Assembly (NCBI GenBank): GCA_964605235.1
Contig: CAZSBB010000016.1
Coordinates: 1-64,000, forward strand
DNA: 64,000 bases
DNA from: CAZSBB01 sp964605235
Lineage (GTDB): Bacteria > Planctomycetota > Phycisphaerae > Phycisphaerales > Phycisphaeraceae
Reading direction: 5' to 3'
The position numbers and the translations under genes are program-made. Below, one piece after another: positions 1-7,935 of the stretch. The first letter of the stretch is position 1, and each line of letters starts with the position of its first letter. Below the pieces are notes generated by a model. The model was not told the origin of the DNA. It ran no database searches and worked only from the letters and a program-made list of their open reading frames with translations.

Positions 1-33
1 CACTTTGAGCCGAAAGTCCGGTGAATACGCCAT
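1..33 (-). CDS. Start of a probable IS630-type transposase, cut by window edge
   Basis: Only the first 11 codons are present, reading MAYSPDFRLKV on the minus strand, and the frame is open at the window edge. A strong ribosome site, AAGGAGG at 42-48, lies 8 bases before the ATG, so this is a real gene start. MAYS-DFR-KV resembles the usual beginning of IS630/Tc1-like transposases and their helix-turn-helix proteins, which is the only basis for the name. The following 120 bases (34-157) hold no gene; they contain CATTGGA twice, and the element's terminal repeat may lie there, but I could not define it. Confidence 0.4.
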   Translation of the reverse strand, partial: MAYSPDFRLKV

Positions 34-157
34 GCCTGAGGCCTCCTTGCCGAGGTGATGACGCATTATGACATCCGGTCGCAAATGGCGCGAATCGCTC
101 TAAATAGGTCATTGGACGTAAGTAAACCATTGGATTCCAAGCGCGGACCGGGGTGAC

Positions 158-562
158 TCAACCCCCAGATTCGCCGCCCCAATGCGTCTGTGATTTCAAT
201 GGTGCGGGAGCACGAAAAGCCGTCCCGCACTCCGGGCAAACATGTTGCCCCAGCGGCAGCATCGACAGGTCATACGCACATTCATGGCAATACGCCCGAT
301 TGCTGGGGATCGCCATGTTGGTGATGCGCTCGGGATGGAAGAAGAGATACCACCCCAGGCCGAGGCGCACCAATGACGAGAAGGGAAGCAGCCTGAGCCA
401 ATCCCGCTGGATCAGTTCCGCCAAGCTGCCGAATTGCTGCCGAGCGTATTGGTCCGCGACATACAACGACCACACAGCTGACAGCAGTTCAATCACCGCC
501 TCCGCCGCCAGCCAGATTCCCAGCAGCTTGACCCACAACCGAAACAGCGTCTTGTACTTCAT
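158..562 (-). CDS. Small membrane protein with C-terminal zinc ribbon
   Basis: This 134-residue protein has an N-terminal hydrophobic segment (about residues 10-35), a second hydrophobic stretch near 58-75, and then a cysteine ribbon at about 92-113, with CHEC followed by CPEC 15 residues later and YDL between them. Short proteins carrying this CxxCxYDL...CPECG ribbon are, to my knowledge, very common in Planctomycetes and have no assigned function. The ATG is preceded by GGGGGA at good spacing. It stands alone, upstream of the transposase start. Zinc binding is inferred from the four cysteines. Confidence 0.6.
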   Translation of the reverse strand: MKYKTLFRLWVKLLGIWLAAEAVIELLSAVWSLYVADQYARQQFGSLAELIQRDWLRLLPFSSLVRLGLGWYLFFHPERITNMAIPSNRAYCHECAYDLSMLPLGQHVCPECGTAFRAPAPLKSQTHWGGESGG

Positions 563-676
563 CGCGCATCCCCCGCCACAGCGCCCACTCGCCCTTCCGA
601 CCTCTTATCCCTGCCTCATCTCTCCCCGCTCTTCATCCGTGTTCATCTGTGGCAAAAAACAACTCCACCATCGACC

Positions 677-1651
677 TCAAAACGCAAACCGCGTCTGCAC
701 CGCCACGAACGACTCATCGCTCAGACCCGCGATGCGATCCGTCTCGCGCAGGTCGAAGCCTCGCCGAAATTCCTGATTGAATGCGTAACCGCCGCTGATT
801 TCCAGCTCGAACTGGGCACACGCCCGCCAGCGCAGCCCCGCCTCCACCAGCGACTGCTGGAAGAACACCCGGCGATCCTTCTGATCCGCATCCGTCAGCC
901 GGTAAGCGTGAATCTCCCGACGGGCGCCGGCGAACAGCTCCAGGTGGTCGATCACTTCATATGCCGCCTCCACCTCCAGCGAAGACGGCACGGCATAACG
1001 TCCGGTCAGCGTCCAGCGCTCCAGCGGCTGCCACTGCACGCTGCTGTAAGGCAGACCAATGGTGTAGCCGAGCGTGTCGCTGGCCTGATGGGCGTAGGCG
1101 ATGGCGGGCAACGGAATGTCGGGGAAAATCGTGCGGTTGCCGTTGTAATCCAGCAGCAGTTGCAGGCTGGACTTTTCATCGAGCTGACGGGTCAGGATGA
1201 TGTCGCCCTTGGCGTACCAGGCGTTGCCGTCGCCGTAGGGCGTGCCGCCGTTGTAGCCCACGCCGGCGATGACATCCACCGCCCAGCCATCGCTTTCCCC
1301 CAGCCGCAGGCCCACCGCCAGGGCATGGTCGATCAGTTCATCGGGCAGCACCGGGGAACTGGTGTGCAGCGCCAGCCAGGTCAGGTCCAGGCCCACCGTC
1401 AGCCGCAGCGGATCATCGCCCAGCACGCGCCAGCGCGCGGCCGTGCCGTATTCCTGAATGGAGATGCCCGGCCCACGGTCGATGCTGCCGCGGTTGATGA
1501 AGCGGGCGTAGTCATTTTCTTCATAGCTCTGGCCCTCGGTCCAGGGCTGGAGCATCAGGCTCGGGCCGGTTTGCGCCCACGCCGGCGCCGCCCCCAGCAG
1601 GGCGATTGCCGCCAGAATCATCAGCCAACGGGTGTGGATCAGCTGCCGCAT
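677..1651 (-). CDS. Putative outer-membrane beta-barrel protein (DUF6268-like)
   Basis: The 324-residue product starts with a signal peptide ending in APAWAQ, followed by a long run of alternating hydrophobic and polar stretches rich in aromatic residues, and ends in QTRFAF, a terminal-phenylalanine pattern typical of outer-membrane barrels. The layout resembles the DUF6268 family. The start was placed at 1651 because CAGGAG sits 7 bases before that ATG, whereas an in-frame ATG 30 bases upstream has no such site. Its role is unknown; a porin or surface sensor is possible. It follows the MATE gene on the same strand by about 50 bases and could be cotranscribed with it. Confidence 0.5.
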   Translation of the reverse strand: MRQLIHTRWLMILAAIALLGAAPAWAQTGPSLMLQPWTEGQSYEENDYARFINRGSIDRGPGISIQEYGTAARWRVLGDDPLRLTVGLDLTWLALHTSSPVLPDELIDHALAVGLRLGESDGWAVDVIAGVGYNGGTPYGDGNAWYAKGDIILTRQLDEKSSLQLLLDYNGNRTIFPDIPLPAIAYAHQASDTLGYTIGLPYSSVQWQPLERWTLTGRYAVPSSLEVEAAYEVIDHLELFAGARREIHAYRLTDADQKDRRVFFQQSLVEAGLRWRACAQFELEISGGYAFNQEFRRGFDLRETDRIAGLSDESFVAVQTRFAF

Positions 1652-1702
1652 GATGCATCTCCTGAGATTAAGCCACCGCATCCTAACAATTATCCGGGCC
1701 GG

Positions 1703-3097
1703 TCATACTTTCACCTTCGTCCAGCCGCCGTGCAGAAAGCGGCCGGTGAACAACAACCCCCGGCTGGCCATATCCAGCGTCAGCGCCAGCCACACCCCCG
1801 GCAGCCCGCCGCCCAGCAGATGACCCAGCACATACGCTCCGGGCACGCGAATGGTGAACACGCTCACCCAGGTCATCTTCATGGTCGCGGTGGTGTCGCC
1901 GGCGCCGCGCAAAGCCGTGCTGAACACCGCATAGCAGGCGAAGAAAACCTGCACCAGTCCCGCCATGCGCAGCGGCAGAATCGTCTGATCGATCAGCGGT
2001 TGGGCGTGGGTGAACACGCTCGCCAGCGGGCGCGGAAACAGCGCGATGAACAAGCCGGCGGTCCCCATCAGCAGCGCGGCGTAGCGCCAGCACAGCGCCA
2101 CGGCCGCGCGGGCGCGCACCGGATCGCCCAGCCCCAGGTACTGCCCGCACAGCGTCGCTCCCGCCATGCCCAGCGCGAAGCCGGGCTGAAAGGCGAAGGA
2201 CTCGACGCGGATCACAATCATGTGGGCGCCGATCAGGCCCTCGCCCGCCAGCCGGCCGACGATGCACAGCACCAGAAAAGTGGACAGCCACGTGCCGCCG
2301 AGCGTTTCCACCAGGTTGGGCAACCCCACCCGGCAGATGCGCTGCATGGTGTGCAGATGCGGACGCAGGCGAATCCAGCGCAGACGAATCTCCCCCCCGC
2401 CGCGGGCGACATTCACTAATACCAGCAGCGCGCCCAGCAGCCACGCGCCCAACGTGCCGGCCGCGATGCCCGCCACGCCGTGCCCGCCGATGGGCGCGGG
2501 GGCATAGACGAACGCCACGCTGAGCGCCGCGTTGAGCAGGTTGACCGCCAGCATGACCTGAAACGGACGCTGGGTATTGCCGGCCGCGCGCAGCGCCGCG
2601 TTGCACACCAGCAGCAGGGCATGCGCGGGCGCCGCCAGGGCGACGATGCGCAGGTAGGTGACGCCCAGCGCCTGCCCCTCGCCTTCGAGGCCGCTGGCCC
2701 AGGTCAGCAGCGGCGCGCCACCGAGGAGGAAGACCCCGGTGACCAGCCCCAGCCCCGCCGCCAGCAGGACCGCCTGCGCCAGGGCGCTGTTGGCGAGTCG
2801 GCGATGCCGGGCGCCCACCGCGCGGGCGATCAGCGCCGCCACGCCGATGCCCAGGGCGCTGTGGATGATGCCCAATAGCCAGTTGAAGAAGGTCGCCACC
2901 CCCAGCGCGTCCGTGGCGGAAATCGCGGTCGCCGGCGGCTGCAGGTGACCCGCCAGCACCAGATCGACCGTGCCCACCAGCAGGTTCAGGCCCTGCTCGG
3001 CGAGCGGCCAGATCGCCAGCGACCACACCTGTTGGCGCAGCGTCAGCCCCGCCAGGCGCCCGCCCAGTTGCCGGGATGACACATCCACTGACGCCAT
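1703..3097 (-). CDS. MATE family multidrug/metabolite exporter
   Basis: This 464-residue protein has about twelve hydrophobic helices arranged as two similar halves, the normal size and shape of the MATE family (MatE domain twice). Family signs include the N-terminal region WPLAEQGLNLLVGTVDLVLAG, the A-LIARAVGA segment after the second helix, and the C-terminal-half LRGAGDTTATMK motif, which mirrors LRAAGNTQRP in the first half. Members export cationic drugs or metabolites in exchange for sodium ions or protons across the inner membrane; the substrate cannot be told from sequence. The ATG at 3097 has only a weak ribosome site. It lies downstream of tRNA-Tyr on the same strand, separated from it by a terminator. 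Confidence 0.88.
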   Translation of the reverse strand: MASVDVSSRQLGGRLAGLTLRQQVWSLAIWPLAEQGLNLLVGTVDLVLAGHLQPPATAISATDALGVATFFNWLLGIIHSALGIGVAALIARAVGARHRRLANSALAQAVLLAAGLGLVTGVFLLGGAPLLTWASGLEGEGQALGVTYLRIVALAAPAHALLLVCNAALRAAGNTQRPFQVMLAVNLLNAALSVAFVYAPAPIGGHGVAGIAAGTLGAWLLGALLVLVNVARGGGEIRLRWIRLRPHLHTMQRICRVGLPNLVETLGGTWLSTFLVLCIVGRLAGEGLIGAHMIVIRVESFAFQPGFALGMAGATLCGQYLGLGDPVRARAAVALCWRYAALLMGTAGLFIALFPRPLASVFTHAQPLIDQTILPLRMAGLVQVFFACYAVFSTALRGAGDTTATMKMTWVSVFTIRVPGAYVLGHLLGGGLPGVWLALTLDMASRGLLFTGRFLHGGWTKVKV

Positions 3098-3152
3098 GAA
3101 ACACGTCTCAATCGCGGCCGCCGGCGGGAAAGGAGGGCGCGGCCACGGTCAT

Positions 3153-3177
3153 AAAAAAACGGGCCAGGTCGGCCCGT
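3153..3177 (-). terminator. Rho-independent terminator after tRNA-Tyr
   Basis: On the minus strand ACGGGCC and GGCCCGT form a 7-bp perfect stem around a 5-base loop (GACCT), followed directly by a run of seven T. It begins about 17 bases after the end of the tRNA and so separates the tRNA transcript from the MATE gene. Confidence 0.85.
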
Positions 3178-3194
3178 GGGCAAGTCGCGGTAAT

Positions 3195-3276
3195 GGGCGC
3201 GGTAGGATTCGAACCTACGTAGGCGTAAGCCAGCAGATTTACAGTCTGCCCCGTTTGGCCGCTTCGGTACACGCCC
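3195..3276 (-). tRNA. tRNA-Tyr (anticodon GTA)
   Basis: The minus strand folds as an 82-base class II tRNA. The acceptor arms are GGGCGTG and CGCGCCC (one G-T pair), the anticodon stem GCAGA/TCTGC encloses the loop CTGTAAA with anticodon GTA at 3240-3242, a long variable arm follows, and the T arm contains GGTTCGAATCC. The long variable arm with GTA identifies tyrosine. CCA is not encoded; ATTA follows the acceptor. A good promoter lies immediately upstream and a terminator downstream, so it is a single-gene unit. Confidence 0.95.
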
Positions 3277-3288
3277 GCGAAGCGGAAC

Positions 3289-3316
3289 AGTATAACCAAG
3301 CCACGCACTGCGGCAA
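3289..3316 (-). promoter_or_regulatory. Sigma-70-type promoter of tRNA-Tyr
   Basis: On the minus strand TTGCCG (3311-3316) and TATACT (3289-3294) are 16 bases apart. This matches the -35/-10 pattern at 4 and 5 of 6 positions and would start RNA about 6 bases before the mature tRNA. Confidence 0.65.
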
Positions 3317-3401
3317 ATGGGCCCGGATGCGGTGACTTTCCGAGCCGTCCACGCCAGTGGGCAGGTATCCGACCGGCGGCTGGTGATGGTGATCAACCCG
3401 C

Positions 3402-3465
3402 AACAAGAAAGGGGATAAGTACATTATTTTTATCTGGAAATAATGTACTTATCCCCTTTCTTGTT
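3402..3465. repeat. 27-bp perfect inverted repeat, GGGGATAAGTACATT family, copy 1
   Basis: Arms 3402-3428 and 3439-3465 are perfectly complementary with a 10-base loop between them. The arm contains AAAGGGGATAAGTACATT (3408-3425), which recurs exactly in the inverted repeat at 20069-20141. It lies between the tRNA-Tyr promoter and rpsP, so the 385 bases 3277-3661 hold this element and the possible rpsP promoter but no gene. A REP- or MITE-like mobile palindrome is the best explanation. The stem could also fold in RNA, but no run of T follows it. Confidence 0.8.
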
Positions 3466-3567
3466 CCAATCAACCCGCCCACTGGCGGCGGCGGCTCGGA
3501 GAAGGGCGGGCATGCGGGTCCCCCACCGCCCCGGCCAGATCGCCGGGGAACGCCTTTCGCCTTGCGT

Positions 3568-3597
3568 TTGCATCACCCCCCGGCTCTGCGGTACACT
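3568..3597 (+). promoter_or_regulatory. Possible rpsP promoter
   Basis: TTGCAT (3568-3573) and TACACT (3592-3597) are 18 bases apart and would give a leader of about 58 bases before rpsP. Both boxes are imperfect (3/6 and 4/6), so this is only a candidate. Confidence 0.3.
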
Positions 3598-3661
3598 GCG
3601 TCGTTCCGGCTCCGCGGTGGGCGGGGCGGATTCTGCATTGCTGGTTCTGGAGATCTGGACT

Positions 3662-3931
3662 GTGGTCAAGCTGCGAATGAAGCGTTTTGGTCGGCGCAAT
3701 CACCCGTTCTACCGCCTGTGCGCGATGGATATCCGTTCCCCGCGCGACGGCCGGGCCATTGAAGAACTGGGCACCTACGACCCGCGCAATCCCGACGCCA
3801 GCAAGCAATTCGACTGCAAAGCCGACCGCGTCAAGTACTGGCTCAGCCAGGGCGCGCAGCCCAGCGACACCGTGCGCGGCCTGCTCAAGAAGGCCTCCAT
3901 CGATCCGACCCCCGGCCAGAAGCTGGCGTAA
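3662..3931 (+). CDS. rpsP: 30S ribosomal protein S16
   Basis: The 89-residue product begins MVKLRMKRFGRRNHPFYRL and contains EELGTYDPR and the WLSQGAQPSDTVRGLLKK segment, the standard S16 layout (S16 binds 16S rRNA early in small-subunit assembly). The start is the GTG at 3662: GGAG lies 9 bases upstream and S16 proteins normally begin with V-K-I/L-R right after the initiator. The frame is open further upstream, but that part has no S16 similarity. trmD follows after 114 bases; the usual rimM between the two is missing here. Confidence 0.95.
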   Translation: MVKLRMKRFGRRNHPFYRLCAMDIRSPRDGRAIEELGTYDPRNPDASKQFDCKADRVKYWLSQGAQPSDTVRGLLKKASIDPTPGQKLA

Positions 3932-4045
3932 AGTCGGTCGACCGCCCGGCTGCGCTCCGGTGCAGCCCGTCCAGCTTTCGCCGCGCTCCGCCCCACCCCC
4001 GGAACACCGGCCCCCGGTTCCCCGGACCTCCCGGAAGCGGCGACC

Positions 4046-4777
4046 ATGCGCATCGATGTCCTGACGCTCTTTCCCGAAATGTTCCAGGGGGTGCTCGGCA
4101 GCAGCATCCTCAAACGCGCTGCCGATCCGCAACTGCACGCCGACCGACCCGCCGGCCCGCCGGTTGCCTATCACGTTGCCGACATTCGGCAGTACACCAC
4201 CGACAAGCATGGCAAAGTCGACAAAGCACCCTACGGCGGGGGGCCGGGCATGGTCATCCAATGTCAGCCGGTGTGGGATGCGGTGCAGGCGGTTGAAGCG
4301 CTCGACCCGCGTCCCGCCACGCGCGTGCTCATGACGCCCCAGGGTCAGCCGCTGCGCCAGGCGCTGGTTGAAGAGCTGGCGCACTTGCCGCGCCTGCTGA
4401 TCATTGCCGGGCATTATGAAGGCATCGACGAGCGCGTGATCGAGGAACTCGCTCCGCGCGAAATCAGCATCGGCGACTACGTGCTCTCCGGCGGAGAACT
4501 GCCCGCGATGGTGCTGATCGACGCGATTGTCCGTCTGCTGCCCGACGCGCTGGGCCACGCCGAATCCGCCAGCTACGAAAGCTTCGCCCCCGGGGCAACG
4601 GGTTTACTCGACTGCCCGCATTACACCCGCCCCCCGGAATGGATGGGCCGTAAGGTGCCGGATGTGCTGCTCAGCGGCCATCACGCCCAGATCGACCAGT
4701 GGCGTCACGAGCAATCCCGCCAGCGCACCGCCCAGCGCCGCCCGGATTTGCTCAAGCCCAACGAACCGGCGGGATGA
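4046..4777 (+). CDS. trmD: tRNA (guanine-N1-)-methyltransferase TrmD
   Basis: TrmD adds a methyl group from S-adenosylmethionine to G37 of tRNAs, preventing frameshifts. The 243-residue protein shows MRIDVLTLFPEMF at the start, YGGGPGMV, GHYEGIDERV, the knot region ISIGDYVLSGGELPAM and LLDCPHYTRPPEWMG, all family hallmarks. By my alignment the Arg equivalent to E. coli Arg154 is kept (IVRLLP), but the catalytic Asp169 position is Glu (SYESF), followed by a short insertion APGATG. GGAAG lies about 8 bases before the ATG. It sits in the conserved neighbourhood with rpsP. Confidence 0.93.
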   Translation: MRIDVLTLFPEMFQGVLGSSILKRAADPQLHADRPAGPPVAYHVADIRQYTTDKHGKVDKAPYGGGPGMVIQCQPVWDAVQAVEALDPRPATRVLMTPQGQPLRQALVEELAHLPRLLIIAGHYEGIDERVIEELAPREISIGDYVLSGGELPAMVLIDAIVRLLPDALGHAESASYESFAPGATGLLDCPHYTRPPEWMGRKVPDVLLSGHHAQIDQWRHEQSRQRTAQRRPDLLKPNEPAG

Positions 4778-4789
4778 TCCGGCGGCGCA

Positions 4790-6484
4790 TTACCTGGGCA
4801 ACACTCGTTTGATCGTCGCCAGCAGGCCCTGGCGCATGACCTCCAACCCCCAGATTTCCCGGCGGTGACCGGGCGCCCATACCGCGACATTGGGCACGTT
4901 CTCCGCCTGCCAGGCAATGGGCGCTTCACCTTCGGGAATGCGGGCGGTGACGAAATCCCGCACCGGGGCGCACTGGCCCAGACGGATGTACACCTCATCG
5001 CGCGGGAGCCAGGCGGTGTCGTAGCCGGGGTCAAATCCGGGGGCGAAACCGCTGTTCGGCACCACTTGCAATTCACACGGCACATGGGGATGGCCGGACG
5101 CGGGTAGAGGTTCGCCGCCCCACACCCAATACCGGCCGATCCACTGGCGGTACTGAGGCCAATCCGCATATGCCCCGATGCCGCAGTGCGCCACCACGGT
5201 GGGTTTGCCGCCGCCGATCCACGCGCCCAGCAATTCGCGCCCGGCGGGACTGCTCTTGACCTGCGTGTGGTAGATCACCAGCAGGTCCGCTTCCGCCAGA
5301 TCGGCGGCTGTGGGCTCGCGCTGTTCCACCGGCACCACCTTCACCGCGGTCGCGCCCAGCGCCAGCAGCGCGTCGCGCAAGCCCTCGCGCCCGCCTTCGC
5401 CGCTGGCCGGGTCGGCATGATGCGGATCCGCCAGCAGCGCCACGCGCCCCAGCCTGGTCGTACGCTGGGCTGGGTGTTGCAACAGCTCCAGCGGCGCGTA
5501 ACCCAGGTCGCGCGCCGGCAGGCTGATCCGGCGCTGCGTGCGCGCCGACTCATGGGCGGCAAATGCCAGCCGAGTCGCTTGCCCGCTGTGCTCGACGCCG
5601 CACAGCACGTCATGCTGCGGGTCGAGCACGCCTTGCCAGAGATCGCGAAAAAGCCCGGCAAAACCCTCATATTCCAAAGGCGTCACGGCATGGCGCACCG
5701 CGCCCGCGCCAGTGAGCACTTCGATGCTGGAGCCGACGAAACGCAGCATTCCCGCACTGCCGGTGATGTGAATGCCGGTGTCATACGGCAGCGCGGCCGG
5801 CCCGGTGACGAACACCGCCTGACTGCCCCTGGTGAACTCCATGAACACCACCGAAGCATCTTCCACCGCATGCTGGTAGCGGCGTTTGCCCGTGTGGTCC
5901 ACGCCCGCCAGCACGGAGATGGGTTGGTCGTCGAGCAGGTACGCCGCCATGTCGAACCAGTGCACGGTCCACGACAGCAGATCCCACCCGCCGCCCACGC
6001 GCCCGTGCAGGACGAGCTTGTCGCCCAGCGCGCCGGCGGCGAGGAGCTGGCGCGCCTGCTGGAACACGCCCGTGTAGCGGCGCTGATGGGCAATCGCCAG
6101 CCTGACCTTGTGCTTGCGGCAGGCGGCGAGCATGTCATCCATCTCGCTGCCGTCGAGCGCCATCGGCTTTTCACAGGTGACGGCTTGGACGCCGCGCTGG
6201 GCGGCTTCCACCACCTGCGGGCGATGCAGCGTTGGCCAGGTGCAGATGCTCACGGCATCCGGCGTCAGCGCGGCGTAAAGCGCCGTGGTGGAGTTGAACA
6301 GCCGCTCCTTGGGCACATTGAAGCGCGTGCCGAAGGCCGCGAGATTGTCGGGGTTGATGTCCACGCCACACAGCGCGAGATCGGGAAACGCCTGGCGATA
6401 GCCGTGGGCGTGGGCGTGTCCGATGGCGAAGCCTTCCATGCCGCCGGTCGCTTTGCCACAGCCGATGATTGCCGCCGATTTCAT
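4790..6484 (-). CDS. Gfo/Idh/MocA oxidoreductase fused to a ThuA-like domain
   Basis: The 564-residue protein has two parts. Residues 1-330 are a Gfo/Idh/MocA-type NAD(P)-dependent dehydrogenase: AAIIGCGKATGG is the nucleotide loop, CEKPMAL carries the family EKP lysine, and GGWDLLSWTVHWFDMAAYLL gives the HxxD-type active-site region. Residues about 345-560 look like a ThuA (trehalose-utilisation, glutamine-amidotransferase-like) domain, with DLLVIYHTQ, GGGKPTVVAHCGIGAY and a closing VPNVAVWAPGHRREIWG. The ATG at 6484 overlaps the stop of the upstream isomerase-like gene by four bases (ATGA) and has GGGAG 8 bases before it. The pair probably oxidises or epimerises a sugar or inositol; the substrate is unknown. 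Confidence 0.8.
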   Translation of the reverse strand: MKSAAIIGCGKATGGMEGFAIGHAHAHGYRQAFPDLALCGVDINPDNLAAFGTRFNVPKERLFNSTTALYAALTPDAVSICTWPTLHRPQVVEAAQRGVQAVTCEKPMALDGSEMDDMLAACRKHKVRLAIAHQRRYTGVFQQARQLLAAGALGDKLVLHGRVGGGWDLLSWTVHWFDMAAYLLDDQPISVLAGVDHTGKRRYQHAVEDASVVFMEFTRGSQAVFVTGPAALPYDTGIHITGSAGMLRFVGSSIEVLTGAGAVRHAVTPLEYEGFAGLFRDLWQGVLDPQHDVLCGVEHSGQATRLAFAAHESARTQRRISLPARDLGYAPLELLQHPAQRTTRLGRVALLADPHHADPASGEGGREGLRDALLALGATAVKVVPVEQREPTAADLAEADLLVIYHTQVKSSPAGRELLGAWIGGGKPTVVAHCGIGAYADWPQYRQWIGRYWVWGGEPLPASGHPHVPCELQVVPNSGFAPGFDPGYDTAWLPRDEVYIRLGQCAPVRDFVTARIPEGEAPIAWQAENVPNVAVWAPGHRREIWGLEVMRQGLLATIKRVLPR

Positions 6485-7323
6485 GTGTTCCACTCCCGCA
6501 GCCGGTCGGCGCTGAGGCGCACGGCATCGGTCCCGGCGATTTCCAGGGTGGTGGGTCCAGCGAAGCCGATGCGCTTGAGTTCCTGGACCACTTCACGAAT
6601 GCCGATCACGCCTTCGCCCAGCGGAATGGTCGCCATGCCGCAGCCATGCAGTTGGCCGCGTTGGGGGATCCATTCCGCGGGCATGTCTTTCCAATGCACA
6701 TGCTGGATGCGCGGGCCGAACCGCGCGATGAACGCCAGCGGGTCGCCGCCGCCGAGCCAGAGGTTGCCGGTGTCGAGGTTGAGCCCCACGGTGTCGGGTT
6801 CGCCCAGTTCATCGAGCAATTGCCCCAGTTCATCGATGTCATCCGTCACCACGCCATGCGGCTCGAGCAGCAGTTGGACGCCCAGCTCTTTCGCCCAGGC
6901 GATGGGGTGATGCAGTTTTTCACGTATGGCGAAGCGGCGTTGCGTGGGCGTGAGCTGTTGGCCGAAGGTGGTTTTGGGATCGCCTTCGGTGGTGACGACC
7001 TGCTCGATGCCCAGGAAGTGCGCCAGTTGAATGGCTTTGATGATCTGCGGCGAGCCGTAGGTTTCGGGCATGGGCGGATCGAGCAGATTGGCGTGGGCGC
7101 AGACGGCAGTAAGGGTGAGCCCGGTGTCTTGCAGGAGGTCGCGCACGCGTTGGGGATGGCTGTCGAGGCTGACGGACGCGGCAAAGCCGAACTCCGCGCC
7201 CAGGCTGGCGCCGCCGTGGTTGTCGGTCAGGTCGGCAAAGTCGAAGCCCATTTCCGCGATCGCCTGGAACTGGCGGCGCAGGTCGCGAAAGGGTTCGATC
7301 AGGGCGAAGCAGCCGATGCGCAT
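6481..7323 (-). CDS. Sugar phosphate isomerase/epimerase-like TIM barrel protein
   Basis: The 280-residue product belongs to the xylose-isomerase-like TIM barrel family (AP_endonuc_2). It shows MGFDFADLTDNHGGA early, LLLEPHG with a metal-binding Glu and His, GLNLDTGNLWLGGG with the Asp, and IQHVHWKDMP with the His-x-His-type metal site, followed by a C-terminal FAGPTTLEI. Such proteins isomerise or dehydrate keto-sugars and commonly pair with Gfo/Idh/MocA dehydrogenases, as here, where the downstream gene overlaps by four bases. GGAG lies 9 bases before the ATG at 7323; an earlier in-frame start has no support. Confidence 0.85.
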   Translation of the reverse strand: MRIGCFALIEPFRDLRRQFQAIAEMGFDFADLTDNHGGASLGAEFGFAASVSLDSHPQRVRDLLQDTGLTLTAVCAHANLLDPPMPETYGSPQIIKAIQLAHFLGIEQVVTTEGDPKTTFGQQLTPTQRRFAIREKLHHPIAWAKELGVQLLLEPHGVVTDDIDELGQLLDELGEPDTVGLNLDTGNLWLGGGDPLAFIARFGPRIQHVHWKDMPAEWIPQRGQLHGCGMATIPLGEGVIGIREVVQELKRIGFAGPTTLEIAGTDAVRLSADRLREWNT

Positions 7324-7671
7324 GGCGTGTTCTCCGGGTCGGCAGATTGGTGGGCACACGCTATCGCGGGGCGCACGGGCTGTCTTTCAGAACTCGCCAG
7401 TGGGAAAAACTGCAAGGCGAAGGGTGATCGGCACGATGAAACAGCATGAGGGCCCGGGAACCCTTCTACATGCGTTGGTGAATCAGGTTCTGCGCAGGTA
7501 TTCCCCCGGGGGCGCTGGTGCGCGGTGGACAATCGGCCGTTGATGCGGGGTTTGCCAAACGTCGAATGCGGGTCTACCTTTTCGCTTCCATTCATGTCGG
7601 CACGGATGCCGGTGTGCGATTTTTGACCTGATTGCAGGAACGAGTGCTTCACGTCTCAAGGGGTCCGGAAC
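7324..7671. other. 348-base intergenic region between divergent genes
   Basis: This stretch separates the leftward isomerase-like operon from the rightward folD operon and must contain promoters for one or both. I find no gene, repeat or RNA in it. No convincing -35/-10 pair stood out. Confidence 0.5.
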
Positions 7672-7935
7672 ATGCAGAGATGGCGCAAGCTCCGCGTTTT
7701 CGCGGTGGGAATGACCTGTCTGCTCACGGCGGCGGCGCTGCCGACGCTGGCGGCATTGGCGTACTGGCGCGGGTGGAACAGCCCCGAGAATCCGCTGGGC
7801 TTGCATGACCAACCCGCGCTGCTCCGGCTGGCGCTGGTGGCGGCCGTGCTCACGCCCTGGTGGGTCATGCTGCTGAGCTGGATGTGCCACGAACGGAAAA
7901 ATCAGCCACAGACCCAGCCTATAATGTCCGCATGA
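7672..7935 (+). CDS. Small two-helix membrane protein of unknown function
   Basis: The 87-residue product has two hydrophobic segments (about residues 9-32 and 48-70) with a short WRGWNSPENPLG loop between them, and a polar tail. I do not recognise a family. The ATG at 7672 follows AAGGGGTCCGG. Its stop overlaps the next gene by four bases (ATGA), and the predicted -10 box of that gene lies inside its last codons. It starts a tight series of five rightward genes that includes folD. Confidence 0.5.
   Translation: MQRWRKLRVFAVGMTCLLTAAALPTLAALAYWRGWNSPENPLGLHDQPALLRLALVAAVLTPWWVMLLSWMCHERKNQPQTQPIMSA
7920..7925 (+). promoter_or_regulatory. -10 box TATAAT six bases before a start codon
   Basis: A perfect TATAAT is followed by GTCCGC and then ATG at 7932. 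RNA starting at the usual distance would begin at or next to the start codon, giving a leaderless message. No clear -35 box is visible. Confidence 0.5.

Noticed and set aside
908..2419. Long open frames opposite known genes, e.g. here and at 18-20 kb, 20.6-22.8 kb, 40.4-42.8 kb and 42.9-44.4 kb
   Set aside because: All are antisense to well-supported genes and have Arg/His/Gln/Ala-rich composition without domains, an effect of high GC.
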